A stretch of 64,000 nt of DNA. Source: Ianthella basta. Its lineage: Eukaryota; Porifera; Demospongiae; Verongiida; Ianthellidae. The position numbers were made by a program, and so were the translations under genes. The stretch lies in assembly GCA_964019415.1 (NCBI GenBank), contig OZ025872.1:10578266-10642265 (forward strand), written 5' to 3'. Shown piece by piece: positions 22,639 through 33,146 of this stretch. The notes under the pieces are model-generated. The model saw only the letters and a program-made list of their open reading frames with translations, searched no databases and had not been told where the DNA came from. Within the stretch, counting starts at the first letter, position 1, and every line of letters begins with the position of its first letter.

Positions 22639-22706
22639 CTAGCTGCTAGCCACTACTTTGTCATCTCAAGAAATGCACGAAATGACAAAGTAGGGGCTAG
22701 CAGCTA
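22639..22706. repeat. Intronic hairpin conserved between copies A and B
   Basis: AGCTGCTAGCCACTACTTTG and its near reverse complement form a hairpin of about 24-bp arms before the LRR exon at 22834. The same hairpin, slightly diverged, lies at 57925-57990 in copy B. Confidence 0.6.
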
Positions 22707-24807
22707 TAGACTATGTTTGTGTGGGAAATGCACACACCACACTCACTCACCTACGCTATAATGGCTATTTATTTTACACTCTGATCTGTAGTTTGTGTCA
22801 CATGACATGCATGTGACCCCATCTTCTTTACAGGTTGGTACCCTTCCATCAGCTATTGAAGCTGCTCTCTCAAAGTGCACCACACTGGAGAAACTGACAG
22901 TGAAGGGAACGTATTCGAGTGTCCTTCCCTCTTCTGTCACTGCTGCTCTGCTTAGGGCAGTGAGTACTGTCAGGTCCTTGAAGGAAGTATCAATGGACTG
23001 GTGTGACTATGGTATGCAGTGTGTGTGTGTGTGTGTGTGTGTGTCTGTGTGTGTGTCTGTGTGTGTGTGTGTGTGTGCATATGTGGGTTGTGTCCATGCA
23101 TGCATGGTGTGTTGTGTACAGTATGTAACGGTAACAGTGTTGTGTGTTGCTATGGATGTGTGTGAATGTGACAACATTTGACAGAGCAGTGTGTTTTGTG
23201 TTAGGTCCACAGCTTGCAATGTGTAGTTCAGATCTGCACCTTGTGTCTCCCTCCATGACCACTTGTCTCCCTCCCCTGCAGATGGTGCCGATAAGAAGGT
23301 AGAGACATTTGCCAGTTACCTTAAGACAAGCAACTTGAGGAAACTTGAGTTGACTAAGTGCTGCAACCTATCCCCTGTGCACATTGCAACCATCCTCAAT
23401 GGTTTCAATGGGAAGAACAGCCTTGAAGAGCTGGCGATCATGCCATCAACGTTTACATACACTAAGGTCACACATAACAGGGTGAGTCATGTCTGTTAAT
23501 GTGATTCCTGTGTGTGTACTAGAAGGGATGGTAGTGACACCAAGCCCACAGGTCAGTTTTGAGTGTGTTGTCTGTTTGTCTCATAACACCATGTGAACTG
23601 GTTTCTTCCATCAGTAAACTACGCACACTTTGAAACCATCTCTATTCACTTGACCACCCATAACAGGTGATGGCCCCTTCCTCTCACTCGAGAGAGCCCC
23701 CATGATGTTGTACATCTGTTTTGTTCACACAGTTCCTCTTTGCAGTTTGCAGTTCTCACTTGTCTACAGTTTTGTATTCTTTGTAGTTTGTAGAGAGAAC
23801 TGAACATTACACTAGTATTCCATGTATTGTCCAGAGTACTTGTTTCTACTACTGTGAATAGCGTTCTCACTATGGGCTCAACTGATGAAGCCATGCAAGA
23901 CCTGTAGTTTAACTCTTCTGTCCCCCAGCCTATTAGCTTGCCTTGCTTATGTCAATGTGCGTCCATTGTCCTTACCTGTACACCTCCCCTATACCTCATG
24001 TCCTCCATAGCTCCATTTCATGTGTGTCTTTGTGTCAAGTATGAGACTGCTGCAGTGTTAGTTGTCACACAGCACGGTCTCCTTAATCTCATGCAGTGGG
24101 AGATGGGGGTGGATGTGTCAGACCCTGACTTGCTGAAGGCAGTTCAAACAGCAGTCAGGATGAACAGGTCGGTAAAGAGGATCAGGATTGACGGCAGCGA
24201 GTTGAGGTGGACCAATGTGATCACTGCTATCATTGAAGGAGCAGCACATAACACAACATTGAGTGAGGTGGAGCTGGTGATACCAGATGAGGACCCACAC
24301 CCTCTCCTGGAGGTGATTGACGAAACAAGACAAGCAAACCAAAAACTACGACTAGTTGTGAGACTAGGGGGTGAGTAAACATCACATGACATCACATGAC
24401 CTCACATGACACTAGTACACTCCTCTCACATGTTGTTCGTCTCGTGTCCCAAGTTGTGTCTGAGTGGTGTGTGGTGGTTTGTTGGCACAAGTGTGCATGT
24501 CACAGTGAGGGCTTGTGAGCAAGTGCTGCACTGGAGGAGGGACCCGACCCCCCTCACTTTGATAGAGGGACTTCCCCTCGTGTCGGTGTGTGGTATTGTG
24601 GATTGGCCTCATACCCTTTTGTGTTGGTACGTGCATACTGCTTGCACTGTGTGGCATTCACAATCCCACAGAAAACAGTGGAGCCTCTGCACATGTGCAC
24701 ACAGTAGGTACCAGGCTGTTCTTCCCGCCCCCACACAATTACCAGTATCACATGTGTGTACTGTGAGTGACTGTCACTTTTCTCTTCTTACAGTGTGGTA
24801 CTTGTAA

Positions 24808-25430
24808 CCCCTGATCACAAGACACACTCCCTGACCTGGTGAGTTGAGCAGTGTCCCAACCTCCTCTTGTCCCTGTGCTGGTCACATGACCCAGACAGAG
24901 GTAGTGGGTGCACACGTTGATCTATTTGTCATGTGTCCTCCCGGCCATTTCATGTCCTTACCCACAACATGTCTCTCCACTCCACAAGACGCCAGTCTCC
25001 TCTCATGTCTGCGCAACAAACTGAAAGCTATTTACACATAGTGTTATGTTCATAGTATAATTCGATTATTAATTGACAACATGATATTAATTTTTACGTA
25101 AGGTGATATTAATTTTATAATTTTATCAAGTTTGTACATGTACTGTAACAGCACGATACACACACATCCTCTTCAGTTGTGTACATTGACATTAATTGCA
25201 ATTGTTATAATACAGTTGGAATTAATTAATTAAAGGTTTGGTTGGCTTAATTCTGGATGAGGCAAATTAAAATGAAATGCAGTTCTGCAGTGAGTCCTTG
25301 AGCAGTCTGGTCAGCTTGCTGTACATGTCTCAGTAGGGGACAAACACATACTTTCCCTACACAACGAAGGGGTACCTCAGTACACTCAACTACAGTGAGG
25401 CAAGGTGCTGTGTTAGTACACAACCCATTA
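24808..25430. other. 3' flank of copy A, then AT-rich non-coding DNA
   Basis: To about 25062 the sequence matches the 3' flank of copy B (63625-63890), including a short open block near 24990 (SLLSCLRNKLKAIY) that may be an alternative last exon. From 25063 on it is AT-rich and I see no gene. Confidence 0.5.
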
Positions 25431-25457
25431 CATTGCTACAGTATAATCTCTTCCCAC

Positions 25458-26023
25458 CTTGTTGCTGGCCAGTGCATTGATGCAATTCCCCAGTGTCAGC
25501 AGAGAGCAGTTGATGTTGGCACCCTCCCTCAGTCGCTTCCCACGGTTGGCAGTCACAGTGGCTCGCTCTGACCCTGCCAAGTCAATCAGGGACAGCTTAG
25601 CCTTGCTCACCTACACACAACACACAGTCTCACCTTGCGCAGTGACAGTCCATGCACCACCAACTTCCCTCAGTTATCTCTCATGCTGAGGGGTTCTGAG
25701 GGGATGAGGAGGTCCTTGATCTGCTCGTTGTAGATCTGCAGGGGAGGGGCAGGAGGAGGGGCAGGGGAAGTAGCTGGGCAGCACAAGGTGGGACCAGGAT
25801 TCACATCATCCAGTAGTGTCTGTCTGTCTGTGGCACACCTCTAAGTAGGACACAGCTACGTCGCAGGAGATCTCCTCCTTCCGTTGGCAGAGCTCCATCA
25901 TGGTGAGGAAGATAACACCAAGGTGCTCCTGCCCACCGAGCATGGGGTGAGTCTTGCTAGCACCAGTGGCTCTATAAGCAAACACAGAACAGTTCACACC
26001 TTCAAGGACACTGTTCATAATGC
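25458..26023 (-). pseudogene. Kinesin-8 (KIF18/19-like) motor fragment, broken
   Basis: Three blocks on the minus strand are recognisable. 26023-25839 has MNSVLEGVNCSVFAYRATGA and a degraded P-loop, GASKTHPM instead of GAGKTHTM. 25735-25634 has IYNEQIKDLLIPSEPLSMRD and then an in-frame TGA before GKLVVHGLSLRK. 25610-25458 has [13 protein letters not shown] and [20 protein letters not shown]. The order and wording match kinesin-8 motors, which walk on and shorten microtubules. The segment with switch I (SSRSH) is missing: blocks two and three are only 23 bases apart, too short for an intron. With no N-terminal part, no tail, a stop and a mutated P-loop, this is a dead fragment that kept its introns, so it came from DNA duplication rather than retroposition. 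Confidence 0.85.
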
Positions 26024-26782
26024 CTGAGGGAGGGGAGGAAGAGAGGACAGTCCAGTGTGGGGGGGAAGAGGGAGGAGTAGTGATGTGTTGTGTGGTGGTG
26101 GAGGGAGTGCAGTGTGTGTGACACTCCTGGGGTCTGTGGGGGCAGTGCTGCAGCTGAGAACAACCTGCTCCCTATAGCTACATGACTAAGTTAAACACTA
26201 CACACTGTGGAGCTAATAGCTAAGGACACTTTTAACATGTAGCTAGCTACACACTGTGTCTCTCAGGTAGCAGATGCAGACGAATTTAATATTTTAGACT
26301 ATTGGTCTGGGCAGCTAGCTAGCTACTTTGAAAATGCATAGCTAACTAGCTAGCTAGATTTGTTGAAGGAAATGAGCAGTACAGCTGGAGGGACCTTAAT
26401 CACTAACTACTAGCACTCACATGTTAGCTGGCTATAGCATGCTATGGTCATAAGATAAAATGCACTAGATGAAACGACCCATCTCTGTCCATCGATGCGA
26501 CCATAGATCCTCCAGACATGATCCGACGGAGGTGGAATGATGCAACGCAATCCCGAGAGGTTGGTCATGAGCCTGAGGTGTCCATATACATTGCTAGCTG
26601 GAGTCTCGTACCCAGCCCCCGGGGGACCTGAATACGAGACTAAACCACTTGACACTGCACCTGCAGTTCGGAAGGAATGCCATTTTCATGAAGCAAGGCG
26701 CCATTTTGTCATCTCCCTATTGCAACCAGATCATGAGCTGCCACTGTCACTGCGACCATAAACCCTACAACAAATGGACTAG
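26024..26782. other. Non-coding stretch with low-complexity and CTAG runs
   Basis: G-rich runs near 26050-26110 and several CTAGCTAG runs (26250-26360) occur. A foldback-like end (AGTCTCGTACCCAGCC) lies near 26604. No coding feature is supported. Confidence 0.5.
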
Positions 26783-26852
26783 TCTCGTCCCCAGCCCCAC
26801 TTCCGCAAAAATGGCGGCAGTCATTTTTGCGGAAGTGGGGCTGGGGACGAGA
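26783..26852. repeat. Perfect 31-bp foldback
   Basis: Positions 26783-26813 and 26822-26852 are exact inverted repeats beginning TCTCGTCCCCAGCCCC, with an 8-base loop GCGGCAGT. It is likely a tiny MITE; similar ends occur near 7699 and 26604. Confidence 0.9.
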
Positions 26853-27024
26853 CACGGCTGTTTTTCGCGTAACCTTTACAGTCGATTTTAGAATGGTTGT
26901 CCAAAATAGCAAATCACAAATGGCGTGACACATTAGCAAATGGCGTGACGTCATTGCAAATGGGGCTCTAAAACGACGCCTTTGCGTATAAGCAGTATCC
27001 TATATGGTGTAAGCCTAGTGAAAC

Positions 27025-27987
27025 ATGCCTGTTCCTTTTTCAGAAGACCTTCGGTGGCGGATTGTTTGGCAGAGCGTCTATAAGGATGAGGCTAATCTGG
27101 ACGAAATTGCGGAATCACTGTATGTCTCTGCAAGAACCGTTAGAAGGATCCTCGGTCTCTTCTTAGCAACCAGATACGTTGCAAGTAGGGTAAGCGTTGG
27201 TAGACCGAGAACGTTAATAAGTCTAGAAGAAACGCTAGTCCTCAACGTCATTTTTGAGAATCCAGGAATTTACTTGGACGAAGTTCAGCGGTATCTTGAA
27301 GAGAAAGCGGGCGTGGTGGTATCTATCCCGACGATTTGTAGGACCACACAGCGTTTGGGACTCACAAGGAGAAAGATACGACACTTAGTTTTGACGCGAT
27401 CAGAAGCAGAGAGAGCAGCATTTTCTGTTGGAATAGAAGACATCGACGCATCATACTTTGTATGGTTGGATGAATCTGGTGTCGATCGCAGGGACAGTTT
27501 GCGAAGGATGGGATACAGCCTAAAAGGAATTGCACCAGTGAGTCAGAAGCTGATGTTACGCGGGAAACAATTTTCTGCCTTAGTTTCGATGTCAACATGA
27601 GGAATTGAAGATGTTGAATTGCTAGAAGGTGGTGTTGATGGCATCAACTTTTGTGATTATATTGAAAGGTCAGTTCTTCCCGTTATGATGCCTTTTGATG
27701 GAGTCAACCCGAGATCAATACTGATCATGGACAATGCATCCATCCACCATGTTCAGCAGGTTCAAGATTTGGTAGATAACGCTGGTTGTTTGTTGTGGTT
27801 CTTACCAGCATACAGTCCAGATATGAACCCCATTGAAGAAATTTTCAGCCAAGTGAAACGAGAACTGCAGAAGAATGCAGCTGTCTATCAATCCTGTCAA
27901 AATCCAAGATTAGTCATATATTCAGCTTTTATGGAAGTCAAGGCAGCTGATTGTGTAGGATATAAGCATGCTGGATATAAAGTTTAG
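27025..27987 (+). pseudogene. IS630/Tc1-mariner transposase with one stop
   Basis: The N-terminus (MPVPFSEDLRWRIV, then EIAESLYVSARTVRRIL) is a helix-turn-helix DNA-binding region. The catalytic core has the first Asp in VWLDESGVD, the second in ILIMDNASIHH and the Glu in SPDMNPIEEIF. The last two are 34 residues apart, the D34E spacing of Tc1-like enzymes. A TGA at 27598-27600 follows SALVSMST and interrupts the frame once; the reading resumes in the same frame as GIEDVELLEGG. It would cut and paste its element. This copy is one stop codon away from intact, so it is probably young. Confidence 0.88.
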
Positions 27988-28308
27988 ACTGGTTCACTGT
28001 TTTATTATACAGTATACTATGCAACACTTAATCACAACAACCTCATATGATTTGTGTATACATGTATGCATAATTACATATTATGCTCACTATACATGAT
28101 ATTGTTTCCAGATTACACATCATTACTCCATCCAGTTGTAGTCTAATTAAATTCTGAATCATAATTCATGTAATCAAAAAGCATGCACAATGGTGCAAAA
28201 GAAAACATATTGTAACTATATGCATGTGGTCAAGCAAAATTTAACTGTACAAACTCAAAAGCAACTGCAAAAGTTACCAGCTGAGGTCCTGCTTAGCTAA
28301 CTGCCAAG

Positions 28309-29175
28309 TCAGCATAATCCCATTTGTTCGAGTATGATACCTTTCTGCTTGTCATAATCATCTTGACTCAGGGCTCCGACTTCATAAAGGTTGAAGAGGT
28401 CCTTGATCTGCTGAATATACTTAGATTTCACGTCAGCAACTTTCAGCGGTCTTGAAACATTAGGAGAACCAGTATCATTGTGCTTTAGTAGGATGCTAGA
28501 CAATGGTGGTGTATTATGACCTCCTCGTACCACATCGGTAAGAGTCTTTGCCAATTCGGTAAATGCTTCTTTCCGCTCACTGGGTTTCTTGCAAGTTTTG
28601 GGGCCTTCAAACATTCGGCCACGAGGGGGATCATCAGTGCTTGTGTGCAAACCCACTTCCAAGGCTTCTGCCCAAAATCTATACTGCGGAGATGTGTATT
28701 TAGTGCCATGCCTCTTCTTCAAGTCTTCAAACTTCGCCTGTACCCGTTCCTGCCTCTCTTCTGCATCGGACCTCCGCTTCTTTGGTTTTGGTGCAATTTC
28801 AATATCATCTTCATAGCCTTCTTCCACGACCCAAATGCTTCCTCTGCCTTTGACATCAATGTCTACTAAGACACTAACCAAGTCACCACAAGACTTAATC
28901 CAAACTTTCTTTCCTCCTCTGAGGTAATATCCAATATCAGCAATTCCTTCCACGCCCAGCTGTTCTGAAAGATATGTTTTGAAAGACGCCATACCAGTTG
29001 TGGAGGTTCTTGGAATGTTCTTCACAACGTAAGTCTTTGCCTCCTTTTCTCTGGCATCTATGGAGGGCAAGACTTTCACTGCCAGCTCTTTCCCAATCTG
29101 TGCCCCAGGAGTAGTCGCCTCTGAGACGTTTGCTGTTCCTGTCTCTGTCCCTGACGAGATGCTCGCCGTTTCCAC
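28309..29175 (-). CDS. Accessory protein of the mariner-type element, unknown function
   Basis: A 288-codon open frame starts METASISSGTETG. It has a globular middle (TYVVKNIPRTSTTGMASFKT through GSIWVVEEGYED), a lysine-rich KPKKRR stretch that could be a nuclear signal, a charged helical part, and a C-terminal block (IQQIKDLFNLYEVGALSQDD). That last block resembles short oligomerisation domains of the SHOCT type, which read L-x-x-L-x-x-x-G-x-I-x-x-x-E/D-Y. I do not recognise the family. An overlapping open frame (29076-29513) upstream in another frame may hold a further N-terminal exon. Its place inside the terminal repeats makes it element-encoded; a role in DNA binding or regulation is only a guess. 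Confidence 0.65.
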   Translation of the reverse strand: METASISSGTETGTANVSEATTPGAQIGKELAVKVLPSIDAREKEAKTYVVKNIPRTSTTGMASFKTYLSEQLGVEGIADIGYYLRGGKKVWIKSCGDLVSVLVDIDVKGRGSIWVVEEGYEDDIEIAPKPKKRRSDAEERQERVQAKFEDLKKRHGTKYTSPQYRFWAEALEVGLHTSTDDPPRGRMFEGPKTCKKPSERKEAFTELAKTLTDVVRGGHNTPPLSSILLKHNDTGSPNVSRPLKVADVKSKYIQQIKDLFNLYEVGALSQDDYDKQKGIILEQMGLC

Positions 29176-30393
29176 TTAGCTTGCAATTGCAGGCAGCTGT
29201 CATCCACCACTGTGGAGATGCTGGCCATTCCCTCTAGTAGACAACCGTCATCTGTAGCTGCTGAGATGAGAGAGGCAGATGGATTGCGTAAAACGTAGTG
29301 GCCTTGCGTTCCGACGACAGGAAAGAGTTGGTTTAATGTGAGCAGGGAAGGCAACTCTTCATCTTCTGAATACGGTACCGGTGTAGAACCGAGCAACAAA
29401 TCCCAATACAGGGCCGGGGGAAGGTTGGCACATTTGCTCAGGCCATTTGGAATGCCAAGACATAGTTTAAGCAATACTACGTAGCTACTCATCTTGATGG
29501 TGTAGCTACACAACAGACAGGATTATAGCAAGATAGACAAAACATGAGGGGGAACGGGTACATAGTTCAAGTTCGTGTCCCTAGGAAAATTTGGGGGGTT
29601 ATGTCCTCCAAGATTGGTTCTGGTGCACTCTGTGCGGTCCAAAAGCACTTTTCTTTCATACATTAACTGCACATTAATGTCATATTTTTACTGCAATTTG
29701 AAAATATTGGGGGAAGGGGGGGGAGAGCCTGAATGTTTGCGGGGAAGCTTCCCTCTCCCATTCTCATGCCCTTTAGGACTACAAATTGTAAAGAATTTCA
29801 GCTTAGAAAAGCCTAAGTGCTAGTTAAACATCCAAGACATTTAAATATTATGGAGCACGACCCAGAAAGTGTCTTCCTAGGATATAGAGCACCTTCCTTT
29901 AAGTCTTTTGGAGTTATCCTTTGTTTTAAGTTTCTTCTGTCGCGGCGGCAGCCATTGTGTTCTCTAACACGTCATAATTCGCCATCAAAATGGCGGCGGC
30001 GACCTCGCAACATAGTTGCGCCCGCAGCTCGCTTGAATATTAACTAATTCCCAAAGTGGTTACTCACTGCAATTGGATTACTCCATTTGAAGGCAGTTAG
30101 AGCCTTCAATTCATGATCTCTTTGGCAACTAATAGTAAGTTCCTAACGGCTAACGTTAATTTTAGCTCAAGCTGACAATTTCCTAGCTGGCTCACAGAAC
30201 TTTGGTCCGGCCATGGCCGGAGTGGCCGGAGCGGTTTCCCCGGCCCTGCAATAGTGACCATCCATCGAGAGTTACAGCTAGCTTCAGACTGCGCGTGCCA
30301 AATCTGATTACTGTGTAACGTGATGAATGCTATGCATGACGTCATGCCATTTGCAATTTGCCATTTTGGACAACCATTCTGAAATCGACTGTA

Positions 30394-30778
30394 GTTTGAA
30401 ATGGAAGTTGGAGTTTTGGGCATTACGTCATTGATCCTTCACCACACACGTAGTGACTCTGTATGTTTCATCCCCTTTTCAAGTGCAGGCAGTGAAGAAA
30501 CAGAAGTTTTGCAGCGAAAACGGGAGCGACGGAAGAACAGAACAATGTCTTAACTTTGTTTTCTTGCTGTATCTGGGACTGTACGATTTTTCTGTATGCA
30601 GCAGAATGTTTCTAAGATGACGGTCTTAGCTATGTAACTACCTATAGTAACATATTACGATTTGCGCGGCATTTTGGCGTGACATGACTGCCCAGTGAGC
30701 TAGCACGGCAGATCTGTATAATCCTTTCGATTTTGTTCTTGCGTGCATTCCTATAGCTATTCAGCTGGAAGAATCGAT
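30394..30778. other. Non-coding stretch right of the mariner-type element
   Basis: An acceptor-like CAAGTGCAG near 30488 is followed by a short open block rich in Lys/Arg ending in TAA near 30552. This could be a terminal exon of a gene whose intron took the mariner insertion, but nothing else supports it. Confidence 0.2.
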
Positions 30779-30844
30779 ATGGAAGAGAAAGCAGATCACG
30801 CACAGGTCGCCAGGCTCATGCACGCGTTCGAACAAAGGTTTAAG
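30779..30844 (+). CDS. Candidate short first exon
   Basis: An ATG at 30779 gives MEEKADHAQVARLMHAFEQR and the exon ends TTTAAG|GTACAC. No matching second exon was found and the family is unknown. Confidence 0.2.
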
Positions 30845-30938
30845 GTACACACAGCTAGCTAGTATAACATAACCACTCGATCATTACAATGAAACGCTAA
30901 TTGTGCTAAGTTGGCACGAAGGCAGTCGAATGAAAGAT

Positions 30939-31558
30939 GTCAGTCTTCCTCGAGGCGAGGCTTGCAACGGTTTTCGGCAATGGATATGATTGAAACGTAC
31001 ATACAGTACGTAGCTATTACAATATTCTTTGCCCTTGTCCTGAAATAAGAAACAGAATCATACCACTGCTCTGCAATGGCTTGCAAGCTGCTGTTTCAGT
31101 GTGATGTGGAAAGCCGCTCCATGTTCGAATCCCCCAATGCTAGCTGGCTAGCGGCTAACTAGCTAGCTAACTTTGCGTGTTTAAATAACGGCATTTGATA
31201 CATCGAAATAAAATCGTACAAGAAAGCGGACAATTGCAACACGTACCACATTACCTTGTAGTGATATACGCTGAAGGAGACGTCTGGGAAAACTTCCATT
31301 GAGGAGATATAGCTAGCTGTACGGAAGGCCTGTCACGCACAAAGTAGGCACATTAGGCAAGTATCCTAAGAGATAGATCCCAATTCACCGGTTTACAGAG
31401 TTCTGGTGGCGATGCGGACTGCAGCTACACACATTTCCACTGCCGAAAACCAGATCCCAATTCACCGGTTTACAGAGTTCTGGTGGCGATGCGGACTGCA
31501 GCTACACACATTTCCACTGCCGAAAACCATTGCGCGCTTCGCCTCGAGGAAGACTGAC
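30939..31558. mobile_element. Non-autonomous element with ~45-bp inverted ends
   Basis: GTCAGTCTTCCTCGAGGCGA at 30939 is mirrored by a segment ending GAGGAAGACTGAC at 31558; the match extends inward for about 45 bases with a few changes (GGTTTTCGGCA is shared). There is no coding content. I found no clear target duplication. Confidence 0.65.
31375..31528. repeat. Exact 77-bp tandem duplication
   Basis: Two identical 77-base copies starting AGATCCCAATTCACCGG lie at 31375-31451 and 31452-31528, just inside the right end of the element above. Confidence 0.92.
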
Positions 31559-31772
31559 AGCTCCTGTTCGACCGCTAAATATCTTTGTGACCTCTTAGCA
31601 CATTCCCATTCCAAACTTAAAGTTCCAAATCAAATGATTGGAACACCCGTGGAGACTACAAATGGACGGGAACACAAAGCATTGCATATAATTAATGTAC
31701 ATACTATAACGTAATATACTGTATAAATTACGAAACCGCAACACCGGATGTCTTCCTCACCACGGTACTTTA

Positions 31773-31906
31773 GTCTCGCGTAGCCTAGTCTGGCGCGCTA
31801 GCCCCAACCCTGCCCCCGATTATGCGTGGGCGAGAAAGTTGGAATCAACACGCGCAATCGGGGGCAGGAAGTTGGGGCTAGCGCGCGAGACTACGCGTAG
31901 CCAGAC
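31773..31906. mobile_element. Foldback MITE
   Basis: A left arm with TCTGGCGCGCTAGCCCCAAC pairs with a right arm GTTGGGGCTAGCGCGCGAGA. The arms are about 50 bases with small differences and share the AGTCTCGCGTAG-type ends. Confidence 0.7.
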
Positions 31907-32382
31907 CGCCACCTTTGCTCAGACCCCGCCTTCGCAAAAGACTAGGATTACTCCATGTACGAAGGCATTGAAGAATTGTATTTTGGTAAACGCCGAAACG
32001 ACGTCAGCATTTTACAAAGTTCCTAGCCTTTCGTACGGGCGACGCCCCTAAATTTTATATCAATCGTAGGATGAGAAGCTGTCCCTATTTTGGACTCTAC
32101 CCACGGGTTGAGCTGCAATTTGGCATTCGAATGAAGAAAAATGGAGGCTCGCTGAATGGTTTAGTATGCAATACCAATGAATATAGTTACACAGAGAATG
32201 AATATATTTATAGCTCCGGAAGTAAGTAACGCGGTTCAACAACTTAACGCCCCCTAGTTTTTTCCAGTCCATTTGTTGAAAGGACTATGCTGCGACCGAC
32301 TCTGTTCAGTGACTGCTGCTCACAAGTAGGACCTCATGCGTGGAATCCAAGTACCCTCTACACTGTCAAGTGAGGCGCTGCG

Positions 32383-32589
32383 ATGGACCTTGTCATGATC
32401 ATCCTGACCGTCTTCTTGGGTGGCATTGTCCTCGTCTTGGCCACCCTCTGGGCGTGGTTTGGGCCGAGCGTGAACTCCGTCCAGTCCTTCTTCCGCAAAG
32501 CAGCGCCTACGTGTCCGTTGGAGGAGGAACAGACGACCCCTCGTGGCACACAGCGGACTACGGACAGTGATCCTTCTGGACGGGAACAG
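32383..32589 (+). CDS. Candidate first exon with one membrane helix
   Basis: An ATG at 32383 opens MDLVMIILTVFLGGIVLVLA, a single strongly hydrophobic segment, followed by WFGPSVNSVQSFFRK and a polar tail. It ends GAACAG|GTGGGG with 207 bases, a whole number of codons. It looks like a real N-terminal signal-anchor exon, but no downstream exon could be matched. It lies 5 kb before copy B on the same strand, and the LINE between them prevents a clear link. Confidence 0.3.
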
Positions 32590-32897
32590 GTGGGGGCAGG
32601 AGTGTTGACGTGGTGCGTAGGTATACTATAACCATATAAGTGCACTATCTAGCTAGGGGGGGGGACCACATCATTATTAAAACAGGGGTATACAATCAGT
32701 GATAATGGTGTGATAGAAAAGGGGTAGAACCTCGGACACAGGGTTACAGGTTGCTAAGCAGTAGAGACTGCATTGCTAGGGAATGCCCTGGCAAGGTAAG
32801 GGTGAGAAAAAGCTAGAGGGAACAAAGTGGGGAAAACATAACTTTGGGGAACAAAAGGACTGTATGGGGGTACAATTTGGGGGATATATAGGCAAGT

Positions 32898-33080
32898 AAT
32901 ACATGGATATGTAAGGGGACGGTGGTGCTACATGTTAACAATAATACATGGATATGTAAAGGGACGGTGGTGCTAAATGTGGACAATAATACATGGATAT
33001 GTAAAGGGGTGGTGGTGCTACATGTGAACAATAATACATGGATATGTAAAGGGGTGGTGGTGCTACATGTGAACAATACA
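32898..33080. repeat. Four 45-bp tandem repeats in the LINE 3' region
   Basis: Copies beginning ACATGGATATGTAAAGGGAC occur at 32901, 32946, 32991 and 33036, an exact period of 45. They lie just past the stop of the minus-strand LINE protein, so they are probably in its 3' untranslated region. Confidence 0.92.
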
Positions 33081-33146
33081 CTAAACATAACATTAAAAAA
33101 AAGCAAAAAACAGTGATTAATGGGCATATTGGCGGTCAATTGGGGC

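Larger units (their letters stand above)
10787..24807 (+). pseudogene. NLR copy A: CARD-NACHT-LRR gene, disrupted
   Basis: Thirteen exons join with matching phases: 10787-11084, 11758-12069 (or from 11806), 13244-13302, 13664-15332, 15796-15825 continuing at 20533-20606, 20833-20896, 21238-21401, 21499-21673, 22203-22381, 22834-23011, 23282-23481, 24040-24370 and 24794-24807. They sum to a multiple of three, about 1,248 codons. The order is a basic N-terminal tail, CARD, short linker, NACHT ATPase and LRRs. The family's known role is cytosolic sensing with nucleotide-driven oligomerisation. Damage: a 4.7 kb transposon splits the first LRR exon, and TAG codons stand at 22322-22324 and 22379-22381. 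A TGA at 11775-11777 can be avoided by the acceptor at 11805. The NACHT exon is fully open, so a truncated CARD-NACHT protein may still be made. Confidence 0.8.
15796..24807 (+). pseudogene. LRR exons of NLR copy A
   Basis: Nine exons follow the NACHT exon; all are listed in the gene entry. They read as irregular leucine-rich repeats, for example LRALGLDWVSLSDEG, TLEKLTVKG and NLRKLELTKC, the ribonuclease-inhibitor-like repeats that form the ligand-facing arc of NLRs. Every exon has a phase-matched counterpart in copy B. Exon one is split after 15825 by a transposon. The exon 22203-22381 has a six-base insertion that creates TAG at 22322, and its last codon before the donor is also TAG. The donor after 21673 has weakened to GTGTGT. 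The last exon reads VWYL then TAA. Confidence 0.75.
26879..30391. mobile_element. Tc1/mariner (IS630)-type element with a second gene
   Basis: About 52-bp terminal inverted repeats starting CAGTCGATTT and containing AGAATGGTTGTCCAAAAT lie at 26879 and, inverted, end at 30391. Both are flanked by TA (26877-26878 and 30392-30393), the standard mariner target. The 3.5 kb interior holds an IS630-type transposase (plus strand) and a 288-codon protein (minus strand), placed tail to tail. Most Tc1/mariner elements are under 2 kb with one gene, so the second gene is unusual. The segment 29520-30340 between the second gene and the right end has no coding signal. Confidence 0.85.
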
